64,000 nucleotides of DNA. Origin: Methylobacterium terrae (GTDB lineage: Bacteria; Pseudomonadota; Alphaproteobacteria; Rhizobiales; Beijerinckiaceae). Position 1 is the stretch's first letter, and each line of letters opens with the position of its first letter. Below are positions 35,081-45,468 of the stretch, in pieces. The notes below the pieces were generated by a model that was not told the origin of the DNA, did no database searches, and saw only the letters and a list, made by a program, of their open reading frames with translations. The translations under genes were made by a program, and so were the position numbers. The stretch spans positions 6,080,001-6,144,000 of the forward strand of contig NZ_CP029553.1 of NCBI RefSeq assembly GCF_003173755.1, written 5' to 3'.

Positions 35081-37090
35081 TCACGCCGCCCGGATGTCGC
35101 CCAGGAAGCCGTCGACCTCCTGCTTGACGGTCAGGGACTGCGTCGCCAGGTCGGCCGCGGCCGTGAGCACCTGCGAGGCCGCGCCGCCGGTCTCGTCGGC
35201 GAGCGTCAGCACGCGGGCGACGCTCGCCGAGACGTCCTGGGTGCCGCGCGCCGCCTGGGTGGCGTTGCGGGAGATCTCCGCCGTCGCGGCGGTCTGCTCC
35301 ACCACCGTCGCCGCGATGGCGCCGCTGATCTCGTTCAGCGTCGCGATCGTGCCGCCGATCTGCCGGATGGCGGCGCTCGCCTGGGCGGTGGCGGCCTGGA
35401 TCGCGCCGATCTGCCCGCCGATCTCCTCGGTCGCCCGCGCGGTCTGGCCGGCCAGTTCCTTGACCTCGGCGGCGACGACCGCGAAGCCGCGCCCCGCCTC
35501 GCCCGCCCGCGCCGCCTCGATCGTGGCGTTCAAGGCCAGCAGGTTGGTCTGGCTGGCGATCGCCGAGATCGTGGTGACGGCGGCGCCGATCTGGCTCGCG
35601 GCGGTGCCGAGGCTCGCCATGGCGGCGTCCGTGGCCTCGGCCTCGTGCGCGGCGTGGCCGGCGACCTCCCGCGAGTGCATCACCTGCCGCTCGATCTCGC
35701 CCAGCGAGGCGACCATCTCCTCCGCCGCCGCCGCGACGGTCTGGACGTTGGCGGAGGTCTCCTCCGCGGCGGCGCTGGAGGCGACCGCCTGGGCGTTGGT
35801 GCCGTCGGCGACCTGGGTCATCGAGCGGGCGGTCGCGTCGAGTTCGGAGGCGGCGGAGGTCACGATCTCGAGCGAGCCGGCGACCCGGTGCTGGAAGGTG
35901 GTGATGAGCGCGTCGACCCGGTCGGCGCGGCGCTGCCGGGCGGAGGCTTGCGCCTCCCGGTCGGCCTCGAGGGCGAGGCGCTCCACGGCGTTGCGGCGGA
36001 AGACCTCCACGGCGCGGGCCATCTCGCCCATCTCGTCGGTGGCGTCCTGCGAGGGGATCGCGACGGCGGTCTCGCCCGCGGCCAGCCGGCTCATCGCCCG
36101 GGTCATCCCGGCGACGGGACGGGTGATGCTGCGCCCGATCAGGACCGCGAGGGCGGCGCTGAGGCCCAGGATGAGCCCGAGGAGCGCGAGCTGCACCTGC
36201 TTGGCCGTCGTCATCGTGTCGGTGCTGCGGGCGTCGATCTGCCGGACCGCCTCCTCGAGCTTGACGCGCGTGGCCGTCCCGGAGGCGGCGATGGCGTCCG
36301 CCTTGGGCTTGATGCTCTGCGCGAACAGCGCCTCGCTCTCGAGCATCGCGGCGGCCGCCGCCGTGATGTGGCGGTTGAGACGGGTCAGGGCCTCCTCGAC
36401 CGTGCCGAGATCCCGCCGCTGCGCCGGGGTCAGGTTCAGGCCCTTCAGCTTCGCGATCGTCGCCTCGGCGCTGGTGAAGTGCGTGGCGGAGAGCGCCCGG
36501 GTCTTCGGATCGGTCGTCGCCAGGAAGCGCCAGTTCATGACGCGGAACAGCAGCAGGGTGCGCTCGATCTCCACCGCCTGCGCCAGCAGCGCCTCGTCGG
36601 TGCCCGACCGCAGCTGGACGACGAGGACGCCCGAGGCCTTGGTCAGGTCGTCGCCGGAGGTGTAGACGCCGGCCTTGCTCTCGCGGATCTGCGTGCCGAG
36701 CGCGATCATGCGCGGGAGCTCCGCGGCGAGGCGGCCGGCCTGCCGGCCCAGGTCGGCGTAGAGGGCGCGCCTCTCCTCGGTCATGGCCCGCTGGGCGAGG
36801 CCGTCGGCCAGCGGGCCGATCTCCGCCAGGCTGGACTGCATTCCGGCCTCCGCCTCCGGGGTCTGCATCGTCCGGTACTTGATGGCCTGCATCGTGAAAC
36901 GGTCGATCAGGCCGTTGAGCGACAGCAATTCACGGGCCGCCTGCTCGATCCGTCCCTTGGCCCGATACGCCTCGTCGAGACTGCCGAGCTGCCGATACGA
37001 GAATCCACCCATCACGGCGGCGAGGATCGCCAGGAGCGTGAAGCCGCCGTACAAGCGAGCGCGCATGGGGATTTGCATCGAACGATCCAT
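35081..37090 (-). CDS. Transmembrane methyl-accepting chemotaxis protein
   Basis: A 669-residue receptor. The first helix is at about 15-31, followed by a 270-residue all-helical periplasmic domain (resembling helical bimodular sensors), a second helix at about 300-318, a HAMP domain ([19 protein letters not shown]) and a long signalling domain with the conserved tip [21 protein letters not shown]. There is no C-terminal CheR pentapeptide. The ligand is unknown. ATG 37090 is preferred, but 37078 is possible. No che genes are in the window. Confidence 0.9.
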   Translation of the reverse strand: MDRSMQIPMRARLYGGFTLLAILAAVMGGFSYRQLGSLDEAYRAKGRIEQAARELLSLNGLIDRFTMQAIKYRTMQTPEAEAGMQSSLAEIGPLADGLAQRAMTEERRALYADLGRQAGRLAAELPRMIALGTQIRESKAGVYTSGDDLTKASGVLVVQLRSGTDEALLAQAVEIERTLLLFRVMNWRFLATTDPKTRALSATHFTSAEATIAKLKGLNLTPAQRRDLGTVEEALTRLNRHITAAAAAMLESEALFAQSIKPKADAIAASGTATRVKLEEAVRQIDARSTDTMTTAKQVQLALLGLILGLSAALAVLIGRSITRPVAGMTRAMSRLAAGETAVAIPSQDATDEMGEMARAVEVFRRNAVERLALEADREAQASARQRRADRVDALITTFQHRVAGSLEIVTSAASELDATARSMTQVADGTNAQAVASSAAAEETSANVQTVAAAAEEMVASLGEIERQVMHSREVAGHAAHEAEATDAAMASLGTAASQIGAAVTTISAIASQTNLLALNATIEAARAGEAGRGFAVVAAEVKELAGQTARATEEIGGQIGAIQAATAQASAAIRQIGGTIATLNEISGAIAATVVEQTAATAEISRNATQAARGTQDVSASVARVLTLADETGGAASQVLTAAADLATQSLTVKQEVDGFLGDIRAA

Positions 37091-37474
37091 GACCCGAGGA
37101 TTCCTGGGATGGAACCTTGCGTCAGTTTCTGACAAGTTTTCGTAAATTCCCGAGAGTTTTCGAGAAGGAATATTGTCTCATGTGAAGCAAAATGATCGTG
37201 CTTGATCGGTGGCACCCGGCCCGAACGCCGTGCGGCGGAGCCGGAATCGAGCACGCCGAGGGCGTTCGCGGCCTCGCGAGGACTCGGGCGATGGGCGTCT
37301 CGCCGGTGGGCCGATCGGGCGGGCCCGCGCTTGGCGACCGGGTCGGAGATGCCGTCGACCGGTTCCCGGGCGGCAGCCGCGACCCGGTCCGCCCCGCACC
37401 GCGGGGTCGCTCCCCCTCCATGCGGCCGACGGCCGTGCGGACGGTCCCGCGACGGCCCGGACCGGCGCGCGATC
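37091..37474. other. Gene-free region upstream of the chemoreceptor
   Basis: About 380 bp with no supported gene. Bases 37120-37205 are markedly AT-rich (TTTTCGTAAATTCC, GGAATATTGTCTCATG), as expected for the chemoreceptor promoter on the minus strand. I could not fix the boxes. The rest is GC-rich and featureless. Confidence 0.4.
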
Positions 37475-38311
37475 TCAGCGCCCGGGCGGCAGCGGCGGCA
37501 GGGCGGCCAAGCCCTGCTCGACCTTGTCGAGGCAGCACTTCTTGAACTTCCTGCCGCTGCCGCAGGGGCACGGATCGTTGCGGCCGACATCGCGGTAGGG
37601 ATTGCGCTCCGGGATCGCGAACCCGTCCTCGTCCAGGTCGAGGCGGTGGTCGTGGGCGCCCTCGCGGGTGTGCTCCAGTGCCGCGACGGGGTCGTCGAGG
37701 TAGCCGATGTTGAGATTGGCGAATCGCGCCCGGCTCTTCGGCCGCAGGCGCGCCTCTTTCATCGTGTCCTGCACCGTCTCCCAGTCGACGAAGATGCCGG
37801 TATTGCGGCCGTCCTTGCGGGCCGCCGTGAGGCGGGGGACGAGGTCGCCGAAGCCGAGCAGCGCGACCGCGTCCTCCCACCCCTGCCAGGCTTCCTCGTC
37901 GGCACCGCCCAGGCGCTCGGCGTCGAAGCGGACCAGGAAGGCCCGCACGGTCTCGCGGTCGATCTCGCCGTCGGCGGTCAGCAGCGCGAGGGCGTGAAAG
38001 AGCTCCATCCGTGTCAGGCCGTCCGGGACCTCGCCGGCGATGGCGGCGAGCAGGCGGTCGACATCGCCGTCGAAGGTGCTGGCGACGACGCCCGAGAGGG
38101 TGACCTGGTAATCTTCACCGAGCGACGACGAGATCGCCTCGTCGTCGCGGCGCAGGAGGCGCATCAGCGGGTCGTAGATCCGGCCCTCGCCGCTCGCGGC
38201 GAGGGCGTGCATGCCCCAGAACAGCAGGTTCGACTCAGGCCCGCTCAGCGGCTCGGTGCCCTCCTCGATGCCGGCATCGGCGGCGCGGTGGAGCAGGATG
38301 AGGACCGGCAC

Positions 38312-38319
38312 GGTGATCG
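38312..38319. repeat. Target-site duplication, left copy
   Basis: GGTGATCG directly abuts the left end of the insertion element. The identical octamer abuts the right end. Eight base pairs is the usual IS66-family duplication. Confidence 0.9.
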
Positions 38320-39771
38320 GTAATTACCCAGGGGGTGTCGGGAGGGCGCGGCTCGGTCGCGGCGGGTTCGTTGGGTCGCCCCCCTTGCCGGAACGCGGTT
38401 TGGCTGATTCGCTGTCGGGATGAGCCGCAGTGACCTCGAGCGCCTGAGCAAGGAGGAACTGATTGAGCTGGTGCTGAAGCTGCACCGGCCCGAGAAGACC
38501 TCACGCACCTCGTCCAAGCCGCCGGCGAGCGACCGCAAGGAGCGGCGCGAGAAGGCCCGGCCGGGCGGCGCCAAGCCCGGGCACGAGGGCCACAAGCGGG
38601 CGCTGACGCCTGATCCGGATCAGGTCATGGAGCATCGGCCTGCCTCGTGTTCGGCCTGCGGCGAGCCACTGCCCACCGATCTGCCGGCCGAGGTGATCAG
38701 CGTGCATGAGCGGATCGACCTGCCGCTGGTTCGCCCAGCAGTCGAGCAGCACCGGCGCCTGTGCGTGACCTGCCCGGCCTGCCGGACCCGGGTCGCCGCC
38801 CCGCGACCGGCGGGGGCCGACGCGACACCCTTCGGGCCGCGGCTGCACGCGGTGGCGACGTACCTCAAGACCTTCCAGGCGCTGTCCTACGAACGGTTGC
38901 AGGCCGCCCTGTCGGACCTGTTCGGGCTCAGGCTGAGCCAGGGCGGGCTGATGAACGTGCTGCGCCGCGCCCAGGGTTGCTTTGCCGAGGGCCGGGACGC
39001 GGCACTGGCCCGGCTGCGGCAAGCCTCTGTCGTGGCCTCGGACGAGACCGGGGTGCGCATCGAGGGCGCCAACAGCTTCCACTGGGTGTTCCGCTGCGAG
39101 GACGCGGTGGTGCATCATGCCGCCCCGTCGCGGGCCTCGGCCGTGGTCGGCGAGGTGATGGCCGGGCACCGGCCGGCGGTGTGGCTCTCCGACCGGTACT
39201 CGGCTCAGCAAGGGCACGGCGAGCGTCAGCAGACCTGCCTGGCGCACCTCGCTCGCGACGTGGCCTACGCGGTCGAAGCCGGCAACGACCTGCTCGCGCT
39301 GCGGCTCCAGTGGTGGCTCGACAAGGCCTTCGGGCTGGCCCGGCGCCTGACGGAACTGGCGGCCTCGACCCTGGCGCGCAAGCGGCGCGAGTTGGAGCAG
39401 GACCTCGATGCCATCCTGAAGGCCCCGGCGACGTACGATCTAGCCCAGGCGATCCGGGCCCGGATGCAGCGAGCGCGCGACCAACTCCTGACCTTCGTGG
39501 CCTTCCCCGGCAAGGTGGAGGTGACGAACAACGCCTGCGAGCGCGACCTGCGGCCGGCGGTGATCCAGCGCAAGGTGACGAACGGCTATCGGGCGATGTG
39601 GGCCGCCAAGGGCGAGGCGGACGTGCGCACCGTCGTCGCCACCGCTGCCCTCAAGACCAAGGCAACCCCCTTCGCCACCCTACTCGCCACCATCACAGCC
39701 TGATCACCCCCCAACCCGGATACGAGGCGCCGACGAACCCGCATGCCGAAAAATACCCCCTGGGTAATTAC
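38320..39771. mobile_element. IS66-family insertion sequence, single-ORF type, 1452 bp
   Basis: It is bounded by terminal inverted repeats: GTAATTACCCAGGGGGT at the left (38320-38336) and its exact complement at the right (39755-39771), 17 bp matching plus a partial extension. It is flanked by identical 8-bp direct repeats. It carries one transposase gene and no tnpA or tnpB, like the ISBst12-type subgroup of IS66. Intact ends, an intact transposase and perfect target copies indicate a recent insertion that may still be mobile. Confidence 0.93.
38420..39703 (+). CDS. IS66-family transposase
   Basis: A 427-residue transposase. An N-terminal leucine-zipper-like helix (LERLSKEELIELVLKLHR) is followed by a Ser/Lys-rich linker, a zinc-binding part (CSACGEPL and CVTCPAC) and the DDE catalytic domain, with Asp208 in ASDETG, Asp258 in LSDRYS and Glu374 in NNACERDLRP. 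GVRIEGANSFHWVF and VTNNACERDLRP are IS66 hallmarks. No internal stops or frameshifts are present, so the enzyme should be active. Confidence 0.94.
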   Translation: MSRSDLERLSKEELIELVLKLHRPEKTSRTSSKPPASDRKERREKARPGGAKPGHEGHKRALTPDPDQVMEHRPASCSACGEPLPTDLPAEVISVHERIDLPLVRPAVEQHRRLCVTCPACRTRVAAPRPAGADATPFGPRLHAVATYLKTFQALSYERLQAALSDLFGLRLSQGGLMNVLRRAQGCFAEGRDAALARLRQASVVASDETGVRIEGANSFHWVFRCEDAVVHHAAPSRASAVVGEVMAGHRPAVWLSDRYSAQQGHGERQQTCLAHLARDVAYAVEAGNDLLALRLQWWLDKAFGLARRLTELAASTLARKRRELEQDLDAILKAPATYDLAQAIRARMQRARDQLLTFVAFPGKVEVTNNACERDLRPAVIQRKVTNGYRAMWAAKGEADVRTVVATAALKTKATPFATLLATITA

Positions 39772-39779
39772 GGTGATCG
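39772..39779. repeat. Target-site duplication, right copy
   Basis: This GGTGATCG octamer is identical to 38312-38319 and abuts the right inverted repeat. It supplies the in-frame codons that continue the interrupted DUF1186 gene. Confidence 0.9.
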
Positions 39780-39937
39780 CTTCCGGATCCGCCACGGCCC
39801 ATCGCAGGGCATCCTCCGGCAGGTGGATCGCCGCTGCGAGTTCCTGGACCAGAGCGAGATCGGTCCTGTCGGTGTCCATGTCCGCCTCCTCGCCTCGTCC
39901 CGGCGGCGCCCGTCGCGCCGCCGATTTCTCGTCTCGA

Positions 39938-42361
39938 TCAGCCCCGCAGGGTCGCACCGGTCTTGCGCGTCACCTCGGCGACGATCTTCTGGCTCACCGC
40001 CTCGATCTCGGCGTCGGTGAGGGTGCGGTCGGTCGGCTGGAGCCGCACCGCCACGGCGACGGACTTCTGGTCCTCGCTGACGCCGGCGCCCTCGTAGACG
40101 TCGAACACCTCGACCCCCGTCACGAGGGTGCGTTCGGCGCTTTGCGCCGCCTTCAGGATGTCGCCGGCCGCGACCTTGCGGGAGACCACGAAGGCGAAGT
40201 CGCGGGTGAGCGGCTGGAAGTCGGGCAGGGTCGCCGACGGCTTCATCTTGGTCGGCCGGTGCTTGGGCAGCGGCAGGGCGTCGAGGGTGATCTCGCAGAC
40301 CACCACCGGGCCCTTGATGTCGAGGGCCTTCAGCACCCGCGGATGCAGCTCGCCGAAGAACCCGATCGGGTTGCGCGGCCCGAATTGCAGCGTGCCGGAG
40401 CGGCCGGGATGCAGCCAGTCCGGTCCGCCGGCCACGACCTGGAGGCCGCCGGTCGGCACCCCGAGCGAGGCCAGCAGCGCCAGCGCGTCGGCCTTGGCCT
40501 CGAAGGCGTCGACGGGCTTCGCCGCGCCGTCCCAGTGCCGGCCGGCGCCGCCGTGGCGGGCCGAACCGCGGCGGAGGGCGGTCGCCTTGGTGGTCTGGCC
40601 CTCCGGCTGGTCGGAGGCGAAGCACTGCCCGACCTCGAACAGCGCGACGTCGCCGTATCCGCGGTCGGCGTTGCGCTGCGCGGCGCGGGCGAGGCCCGGC
40701 ACCAGGCTCGGGCGCATGTCCGAGAGGTCGGCGGCGATCGGGTTCGCCAGCGCCAGCTCCGCCTTGCCGCCGCCGAACAAGGTCGCGTCGGGGTGCGCGA
40801 TGAACGACCAGGTCACCGCCTCGACGAGGCCGCGCGCCGCGAATTCGCGCTTGGCCTGCCGGGTGCGCTTCTGCATCACCGTCAGCACCGGGCGGATGAC
40901 GGTCGCCTCGATCCGCGGCAGGGGCTTCGGCTCGATCCGGTCGAGGCCGGCGATGCGCACGATCTCCTCGACGAGGTCGGCCTTGCCCTCGACGTCGGGC
41001 CGCCAGGACGGGGAGAGCACCTTCGCCCGGTCGCCCGAGCCGGCGACGTGGAAGCCGAGCGACTCCAGCGTGACCTTCATCTCCGGGCGCGGCAGGTCGA
41101 GGCCGGACAGCCGGCGCACCTCGGTCCACGGGAAGTCGATGATCCGGTCGGTGTCCGGCACCTCGCCCGACACGGTGGCCTGGCTCGGGGTGCCGCCGCA
41201 GAGGTCGAGCACCAGCTTCGTCGCGAGGTCCAGGCCCGGCAGGGCGAAGGCCGGATCGACCCCGCGCTCGAACCGGTAGCGGGCATCCGTCACGATGCCG
41301 AGGCGGCGCCCGGTGCGGGCGATGGTGAGCGGGTCCCACAGGGCCGATTCGATCAGCACGTCGGTCGTGCCCTCGTCGCAGCCCGAATGCTCCCCGCCCA
41401 TGATGCCGGCGATCGACTCGACGCCGTTCTCGTCGGCGATGACGATGACGCCATCGTCGAGCCGGTAGGTCCGGCCGTCGAGGGCCAGCACCTCTTCGCC
41501 GTCGCGGGCGCGGCGCACGGTGAGGTCCCCCTTCACCTTGGCGGCGTCGAAGACGTGCAGCGGCCGGCCGCGGTCGAAGGTGACGTAGTTGGTGATGTCG
41601 ACGAGCGCATTGATCGGCCGCAGGCCGATCGCGGCCAGGCGCCGGCGCATCCACTCGGGGGAAGGCCCGTTCCTGACGCCCCGCACCAGCCGCAACCCGA
41701 AGAGCGGGCAGAGATGCGCGTCCTCCGGCGCGAAGTCGCGGGTGACGGCGACCGGGCAAGCCCCCTCCCCCCTGACCGGCGGGAGCTGCTCGCGCTTGAG
41801 CGTGCCGATGCCGGCCGCCGCGAGGTCGCGGGCGATGCCGTGGATGCCGGTGCAGTCGGGCCGGTTCGGCGTCAGGTTGATCTCGATCACCGGATCGTCG
41901 AGGCCGGCGAAGGCCGCGTAGGGCTGGCCGACCGGCGCGGTCTCCGGCAGATCGAGGATGCCGTCATGGTCGTCCGACAGGCCGAGCTCGGAGCCCGAGC
42001 ACAGCATGCCCCGGCTCTCGACGCCGCGGATCACGCCGACCGACAGGGTGATGTTCTTGCCCGGCACGTAGGTGCCGGGAGGGGCGAACACGGTCCTCAT
42101 GCCGGCGCGGGCGTTCGGCGCGCCGCAGACCACCTGCACGGGCGCGCCCTCGCCGGTGTCCACGGTGCAGACGCGCAGGCGGTCGGCGTTGGGGTGCTGC
42201 TCGGCGGTGACGACGGCGGCGATGCGATAGGCCGACAGCGCCGCCGCCTTGTCCTCGACGCGCTCGACCTCCAGCCCGATGCGGGTCAGCGTCTCGACGA
42301 TCACGTCGAGGGAGGCGTCGGTGTCGAGGTGGTCCTTGAGCCAGGAGAGGGTGAATTTCAT
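39938..42361 (-). CDS. pheT: Phenylalanine-tRNA ligase beta subunit
   Basis: An 807-residue structural and editing subunit of PheRS. The N-terminal EMAP/OB tRNA-binding domain (about 40-150, [24 protein letters not shown]) is followed by B3/B4 editing domains, the B5 domain, the catalytic-like core and the C-terminal anticodon-binding fold ([16 protein letters not shown]). It is separated from pheS by a two-gene HEPN cassette on the same strand, whereas the two are usually adjacent. Confidence 0.96.
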   Translation of the reverse strand: MKFTLSWLKDHLDTDASLDVIVETLTRIGLEVERVEDKAAALSAYRIAAVVTAEQHPNADRLRVCTVDTGEGAPVQVVCGAPNARAGMRTVFAPPGTYVPGKNITLSVGVIRGVESRGMLCSGSELGLSDDHDGILDLPETAPVGQPYAAFAGLDDPVIEINLTPNRPDCTGIHGIARDLAAAGIGTLKREQLPPVRGEGACPVAVTRDFAPEDAHLCPLFGLRLVRGVRNGPSPEWMRRRLAAIGLRPINALVDITNYVTFDRGRPLHVFDAAKVKGDLTVRRARDGEEVLALDGRTYRLDDGVIVIADENGVESIAGIMGGEHSGCDEGTTDVLIESALWDPLTIARTGRRLGIVTDARYRFERGVDPAFALPGLDLATKLVLDLCGGTPSQATVSGEVPDTDRIIDFPWTEVRRLSGLDLPRPEMKVTLESLGFHVAGSGDRAKVLSPSWRPDVEGKADLVEEIVRIAGLDRIEPKPLPRIEATVIRPVLTVMQKRTRQAKREFAARGLVEAVTWSFIAHPDATLFGGGKAELALANPIAADLSDMRPSLVPGLARAAQRNADRGYGDVALFEVGQCFASDQPEGQTTKATALRRGSARHGGAGRHWDGAAKPVDAFEAKADALALLASLGVPTGGLQVVAGGPDWLHPGRSGTLQFGPRNPIGFFGELHPRVLKALDIKGPVVVCEITLDALPLPKHRPTKMKPSATLPDFQPLTRDFAFVVSRKVAAGDILKAAQSAERTLVTGVEVFDVYEGAGVSEDQKSVAVAVRLQPTDRTLTDAEIEAVSQKIVAEVTRKTGATLRG

Positions 42362-42380
42362 CGGGATAAAACCTCTCGGC

Positions 42381-42866
42381 TCAGGCGAGCCGGGCCTTGG
42401 TGATGAGGAGGACGGCCAGGCGGCGGCACTGGTCGTCGTCGAGGGATTCGAGGTCGGCGATGGTTTTTCGGGCGCGGACGACGGTGCTTCGAGCCTCCGT
42501 CAGGCGGATCTCCAGACTCGGTGAGCTGTAATCTGCCAAGTGGCGAAGGGCCTGCAGTTCGGCGAAGTCGATGCCGATCCCGGCGACGACCGGGCCGAGC
42601 TCGGCCGCCTCGCGTCCGCTCAGCCGCTTCCTGATCTGCCCGTGGTCGAGCAGCCGGTAGACCGGCTCGGTCAACGACGCGTCGCGCCTCCAAAGGCCGA
42701 GCGCCCGCGTGCAGACGAAGCAGATCCCGTGGAAGGCGGCGTAATACGCGCTGCTCACGGCGCGCCGCATCGCAGCCTTTTGCAAGCTGCGGCGCCCGCG
42801 CTGCTCCGCGAGCAGATCGGCGACGGCGAGGAGATCGTACACGAGGGGATTGCCGAGGCGCGGCAT
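42381..42866 (-). CDS. HEPN-domain protein
   Basis: A 161-residue helical protein. [17 protein letters not shown] (R-A-V-S..YYA..H) and [11 protein letters not shown] near the C-terminus match the two conserved helices of HEPN proteins (the xAYYAxFH and R-x-x-ADY pattern of the UPF0332-like group). Many HEPN proteins are RNases and toxin components. Its start overlaps the stop of the upstream acidic gene (TGATG), so the two are translated as a unit. It sits between pheS and pheT. The RNase role is inferred from the family only. Confidence 0.7.
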   Translation of the reverse strand: MPRLGNPLVYDLLAVADLLAEQRGRRSLQKAAMRRAVSSAYYAAFHGICFVCTRALGLWRRDASLTEPVYRLLDHGQIRKRLSGREAAELGPVVAGIGIDFAELQALRHLADYSSPSLEIRLTEARSTVVRARKTIADLESLDDDQCRRLAVLLITKARLA

Positions 42867-43180
42867 CACGCGTTCTCTGTCCCGTCCCACTCGTCCTCGT
42901 CGTCATCTTCGCCGACGAGGTCGTCAGCGTAGATGAGCCGGAGATAGGGGAAGCGCTCCTCCCCCTTATCGAGTAGCGTCATCCGCAGCGCCACCTGGGC
43001 GGCGCTGGACTCCGCCCCGCCGGTCACTCCCGCGCCGGGCTTGAAGTGGGCAGTGAACAGCAACGCCGGATCGTCCCCATGGTCGTAGCCCGCGCGCAGC
43101 TCGGCCCGCTCGTAGCCGGAGGCGGCGAGGTGGCGGGTCAGGACATCGTCGGCGATCGCCAGGATCTCGCTCTCGGTCAT
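42866..43180 (-). CDS. Acidic partner protein of the HEPN gene, unknown family
   Basis: A 104-residue protein with an N-terminal helix MTESEILAIADDVLTRHLAASGY, a beta-rich middle and a very acidic tail (GEDDDEDEWDG). It starts 25 bp after pheS and overlaps the HEPN gene by one base. The small size, acidity and position upstream of a HEPN gene suit an antitoxin. It lacks a nucleotidyltransferase GSxxxGxxxxxSD motif, so it is not a canonical MNT partner. I do not recognise the family. Confidence 0.65.
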   Translation of the reverse strand: MTESEILAIADDVLTRHLAASGYERAELRAGYDHGDDPALLFTAHFKPGAGVTGGAESSAAQVALRMTLLDKGEERFPYLRLIYADDLVGEDDDEDEWDGTENA

Positions 43181-43205
43181 CGGGCGCCTCTCGAGGGCAG
43201 GAGGA

Positions 43206-44288
43206 TCAGCCGGTCAGGCCGCCGACCAGGCTCGGGATGTCGAGGGGCCGGAAGCCGTAATGCTCGAGCCAGCGCACGTCGGCCTCGAAGAACGGGCGCA
43301 GGTCCGGCATGCCGTATTTGAGCATCGCGATCCGGTCGATGCCCATGCCCCAGGCGAAGCCCTGGACGGTGTCCGGGTCGAGGCCGCAATTGCGCAGCAC
43401 GTTCGGGTGGACCATCCCGCAGCCGAGGATCTCGAGCCAGTCGTCGCCCTCGCCGAAGCGGATCTCGCCGCCCTTGCGCGAGCACTGGATGTCGACCTCG
43501 GCCGAGGGCTCGGTGAAGGGGAAGAAGGAGGGCCGGAAGCGCATCTTGACGCTGCCGACCTCGAAGAACGCCTTGCAGAACTCCTCCAGGATCCACTTCA
43601 GGTGGGAGATGTTCGCCTGGCGGTCGATCACCAGGCCCTCGACCTGGTGGAACATCGGGGTGTGGGTCTGGTCGGAGTCGTGCCGGTAGGTGCGCCCCGG
43701 ACAGATCACCCGGATCGGCGGCTGGACGTTGCGCATGGTGCGGACCTGCACCGGCGAGGTGTGGGTGCGCAGGAGCTTGCGCTTCCCGTCCCGGTCGGGC
43801 CGCAGGAAGAAGGTGTCGTGCATCTCCCGGGCCGGGTGGCCCTCGGGGAAGTTGAGCGCGGTGAAGTTCAGGTCGTCGGTCTCGACGTCCGGCCCTTCCG
43901 CGATCGAGAAACCCATGTCGCCGAAGATCGCCGTGATCTCGTCCATCACCTGGGTGATCGGGTGGATGCGCCCGCGGGTCTCCGGACCCTCCCGCACCGG
44001 GAGGGTCACGTCGACCCGCTCTGCGGAGAGCCGCGCGGCGAGCGCGGCCTCGGCGAGAGTCTCGCGCCGGGACTGGATCGCGCCCTGGACCCGGTCGCGC
44101 AGGCCGTTGATCAGCGGGCCCTGCTCCTTGCGCGCCTCGGGGCTCAGGCCTCCCAAGGTCTTCAGCAGCTCGGAGACGGCGCCCTTCTTGCCGAGGGCGG
44201 CGACGCGCACGCCCTCGAGCGCCGTCTCGTCGGCGGCGCCGGAGACCTGGGCGAGGAGATCGGTTTCGAGGCTGGTGAGATCGGTCAT
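43206..44288 (-). CDS. pheS: Phenylalanine-tRNA ligase alpha subunit
   Basis: A 360-residue catalytic subunit. The coiled-coil N-terminus ([19 protein letters not shown]) precedes the class II core. Motif 2 lies around [10 protein letters not shown] and [23 protein letters not shown], and motif 3 is [21 protein letters not shown]. The start at 44288 lies about 90 bp after the terminator that separates pheS from rplT. Confidence 0.96.
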   Translation of the reverse strand: MTDLTSLETDLLAQVSGAADETALEGVRVAALGKKGAVSELLKTLGGLSPEARKEQGPLINGLRDRVQGAIQSRRETLAEAALAARLSAERVDVTLPVREGPETRGRIHPITQVMDEITAIFGDMGFSIAEGPDVETDDLNFTALNFPEGHPAREMHDTFFLRPDRDGKRKLLRTHTSPVQVRTMRNVQPPIRVICPGRTYRHDSDQTHTPMFHQVEGLVIDRQANISHLKWILEEFCKAFFEVGSVKMRFRPSFFPFTEPSAEVDIQCSRKGGEIRFGEGDDWLEILGCGMVHPNVLRNCGLDPDTVQGFAWGMGIDRIAMLKYGMPDLRPFFEADVRWLEHYGFRPLDIPSLVGGLTG

Positions 44289-44375
44289 GGTCTGCTCAAT
44301 CGGGGCTTGGGCGATGCCCTGCAACGCGCCGCCCCGCCCCGTCAACCCGGGCGACTGGATACGCCCCTCGCAACG

Positions 44376-44401
44376 CAAAACGGCCCGCGGGGGCGGGCCG
44401 T
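44376..44401 (-). terminator. Terminator or attenuator between rplT and pheS
   Basis: A perfect 9-bp stem (ACGGCCCGC, loop of four) is followed on the minus strand by TTTTGCG. It lies 70 bp after rplT and 88 bp before pheS, so it either ends the rpmI-rplT transcript or tunes read-through into pheS, which is attenuation-controlled in several bacteria. I see no Phe-rich leader peptide in the short gap. Confidence 0.7.
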
Positions 44402-44471
44402 GCTGTCCGGTCGTCGAGGGGAGCCGGAAAGGGTCCGCGGAGGCGGACCCGCATGGAGGCTTGATGGAGGC

Positions 44472-44849
44472 TTACGCGGCCTTCACGAGCTCGGCCGGCA
44501 GGGCCGACTTGGCCTTCTCGACGACGGCGACGAAGGCCGCCGGCTCGTGGATGGCGAGCTCGGAGAGCGCCTTGCGGTCGACCTGCACGCCGGCCTTGGC
44601 CAGGCCGTCGATGAAGCGCGAGTAGGTCAGGCCGTGCGGACGGACCGCGGCGTTGATGCGCTGGATCCACAGGGCGCGGAAGTTGCGCTTCTTGTTCTTA
44701 CGATCGCGGTAGGCATATTGCATGCCCTTCTCGACCGCCTGCTTGGCGATCCGGATCGTATTCTTGCGCCGGCCGTAATAGCCCTTGGCGGCCTTGAAAA
44801 CCTTCTTGTGCTTGGCGTGGCTGGTCACGCCGCGTTTGACGCGGGCCAT
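44472..44849 (-). CDS. rplT: 50S ribosomal protein L20
   Basis: A 125-residue, very basic protein. [30 protein letters not shown] and [25 protein letters not shown] are diagnostic. It binds 23S rRNA early in assembly and in other bacteria represses its own operon. It follows rpmI after 66 bp. Confidence 0.97.
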   Translation of the reverse strand: MARVKRGVTSHAKHKKVFKAAKGYYGRRKNTIRIAKQAVEKGMQYAYRDRKNKKRNFRALWIQRINAAVRPHGLTYSRFIDGLAKAGVQVDRKALSELAIHEPAAFVAVVEKAKSALPAELVKAA

Positions 44850-44915
44850 GGTGATCTCCTGGGGGTTCTACGAAACAGATCTACGGACGAAGCGTCTTCG
44901 GGTCGAAGCCGGTCC

Positions 44916-45119
44916 TTACCGGGCGTTCGGCAGGAAGTACTTCTTCACGTTGGCGGCGTCGCCCTCGAACAGGGTGGTCGTGCCGCGCAGGTTGCGGATC
45001 TGCTTCGTGGTCCGCTTGATCATGCCGTGGCGCTTGCCGGCCTGGGCGTACATGACCTTGCCGGTCCCGGTGATCTTGAAGCGCTTCTTGGCGCCCGACT
45101 TGGTCTTCAGCTTGGGCAT
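44916..45119 (-). CDS. rpmI: 50S ribosomal protein L35
   Basis: A 67-residue basic protein starting [21 protein letters not shown], with [16 protein letters not shown], a full-length L35. It is the first gene of the rpmI-rplT unit, with a well-formed promoter about 130 bp upstream and a leader long enough for L20-type autoregulation. Confidence 0.97.
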
Positions 45120-45251
45120 TTTGCTCTCCTGACGCGAACTCCACCGGGGTTCCGCCACGGGCGGGCCCCGACGATCGCGACCGATCGATGGTGTGGAGCG
45201 ACACGAACCGCCACGGCAGCCCTCACGGCCGGGCGGTTCGGCGAGGCGCGC

Positions 45252-45280
45252 GCTATAGCAGGGACCGGGGCATCGCGCAA
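45252..45280 (-). promoter_or_regulatory. Promoter of rpmI-rplT
   Basis: On the minus strand TTGCGC (45280-45275) and TATAGC (45257-45252) are separated by 17 bp. Transcription would begin near 45245, giving a leader of about 125 nt before rpmI. The rest of the 45120-45468 gap is the divergent upstream region of the glycosyltransferase, and I saw no gene in it. Confidence 0.65.
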
Positions 45281-45468
45281 TCGGCGCATCGCCGGACCGG
45301 CCTCTCCTGTGTGTGACGGGAACAGACGCGGCTTCGCGGTAGCGTTGTGCGCTGCACCGGAACCATAAGCTCGGGTGCGCGGTTTCGTTCATGTCCCGCT
45401 CAGGCCCCATCCTGCTTAAGTCCCTCCAACGTGACCCGCCATCGTTGGGCGTCTCAGGAGAATCCGTC

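Larger units (their letters stand above)
37475..39879 (-). pseudogene. DUF1186/SEC-C domain protein, split by an IS66-family element
   Basis: The two halves flank the insertion. The first 36 codons (39879-39772, MDTDRTDLAL... to DPEAIT) have GAGGAGG upstream. The remaining 278 codons run from 38311 to 37475 ([14 protein letters not shown] to the end). Removing the element and one target copy joins ...AIT to VPV... in frame, giving an intact 314-residue protein. The body is helical-repeat-like (DUF1186) and the C-terminus is a SEC-C zinc motif ([16 protein letters not shown]). The insertion should abolish function, although GTG 38311 could start a truncated form. Confidence 0.85.

Noticed and set aside
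39743..42403. An 886-residue open frame on the plus strand opposite pheT
   Set aside because: The high GC content leaves long open frames opposite real genes. Its composition is Arg/Gly/His-rich and pheT on the other strand is unmistakable.
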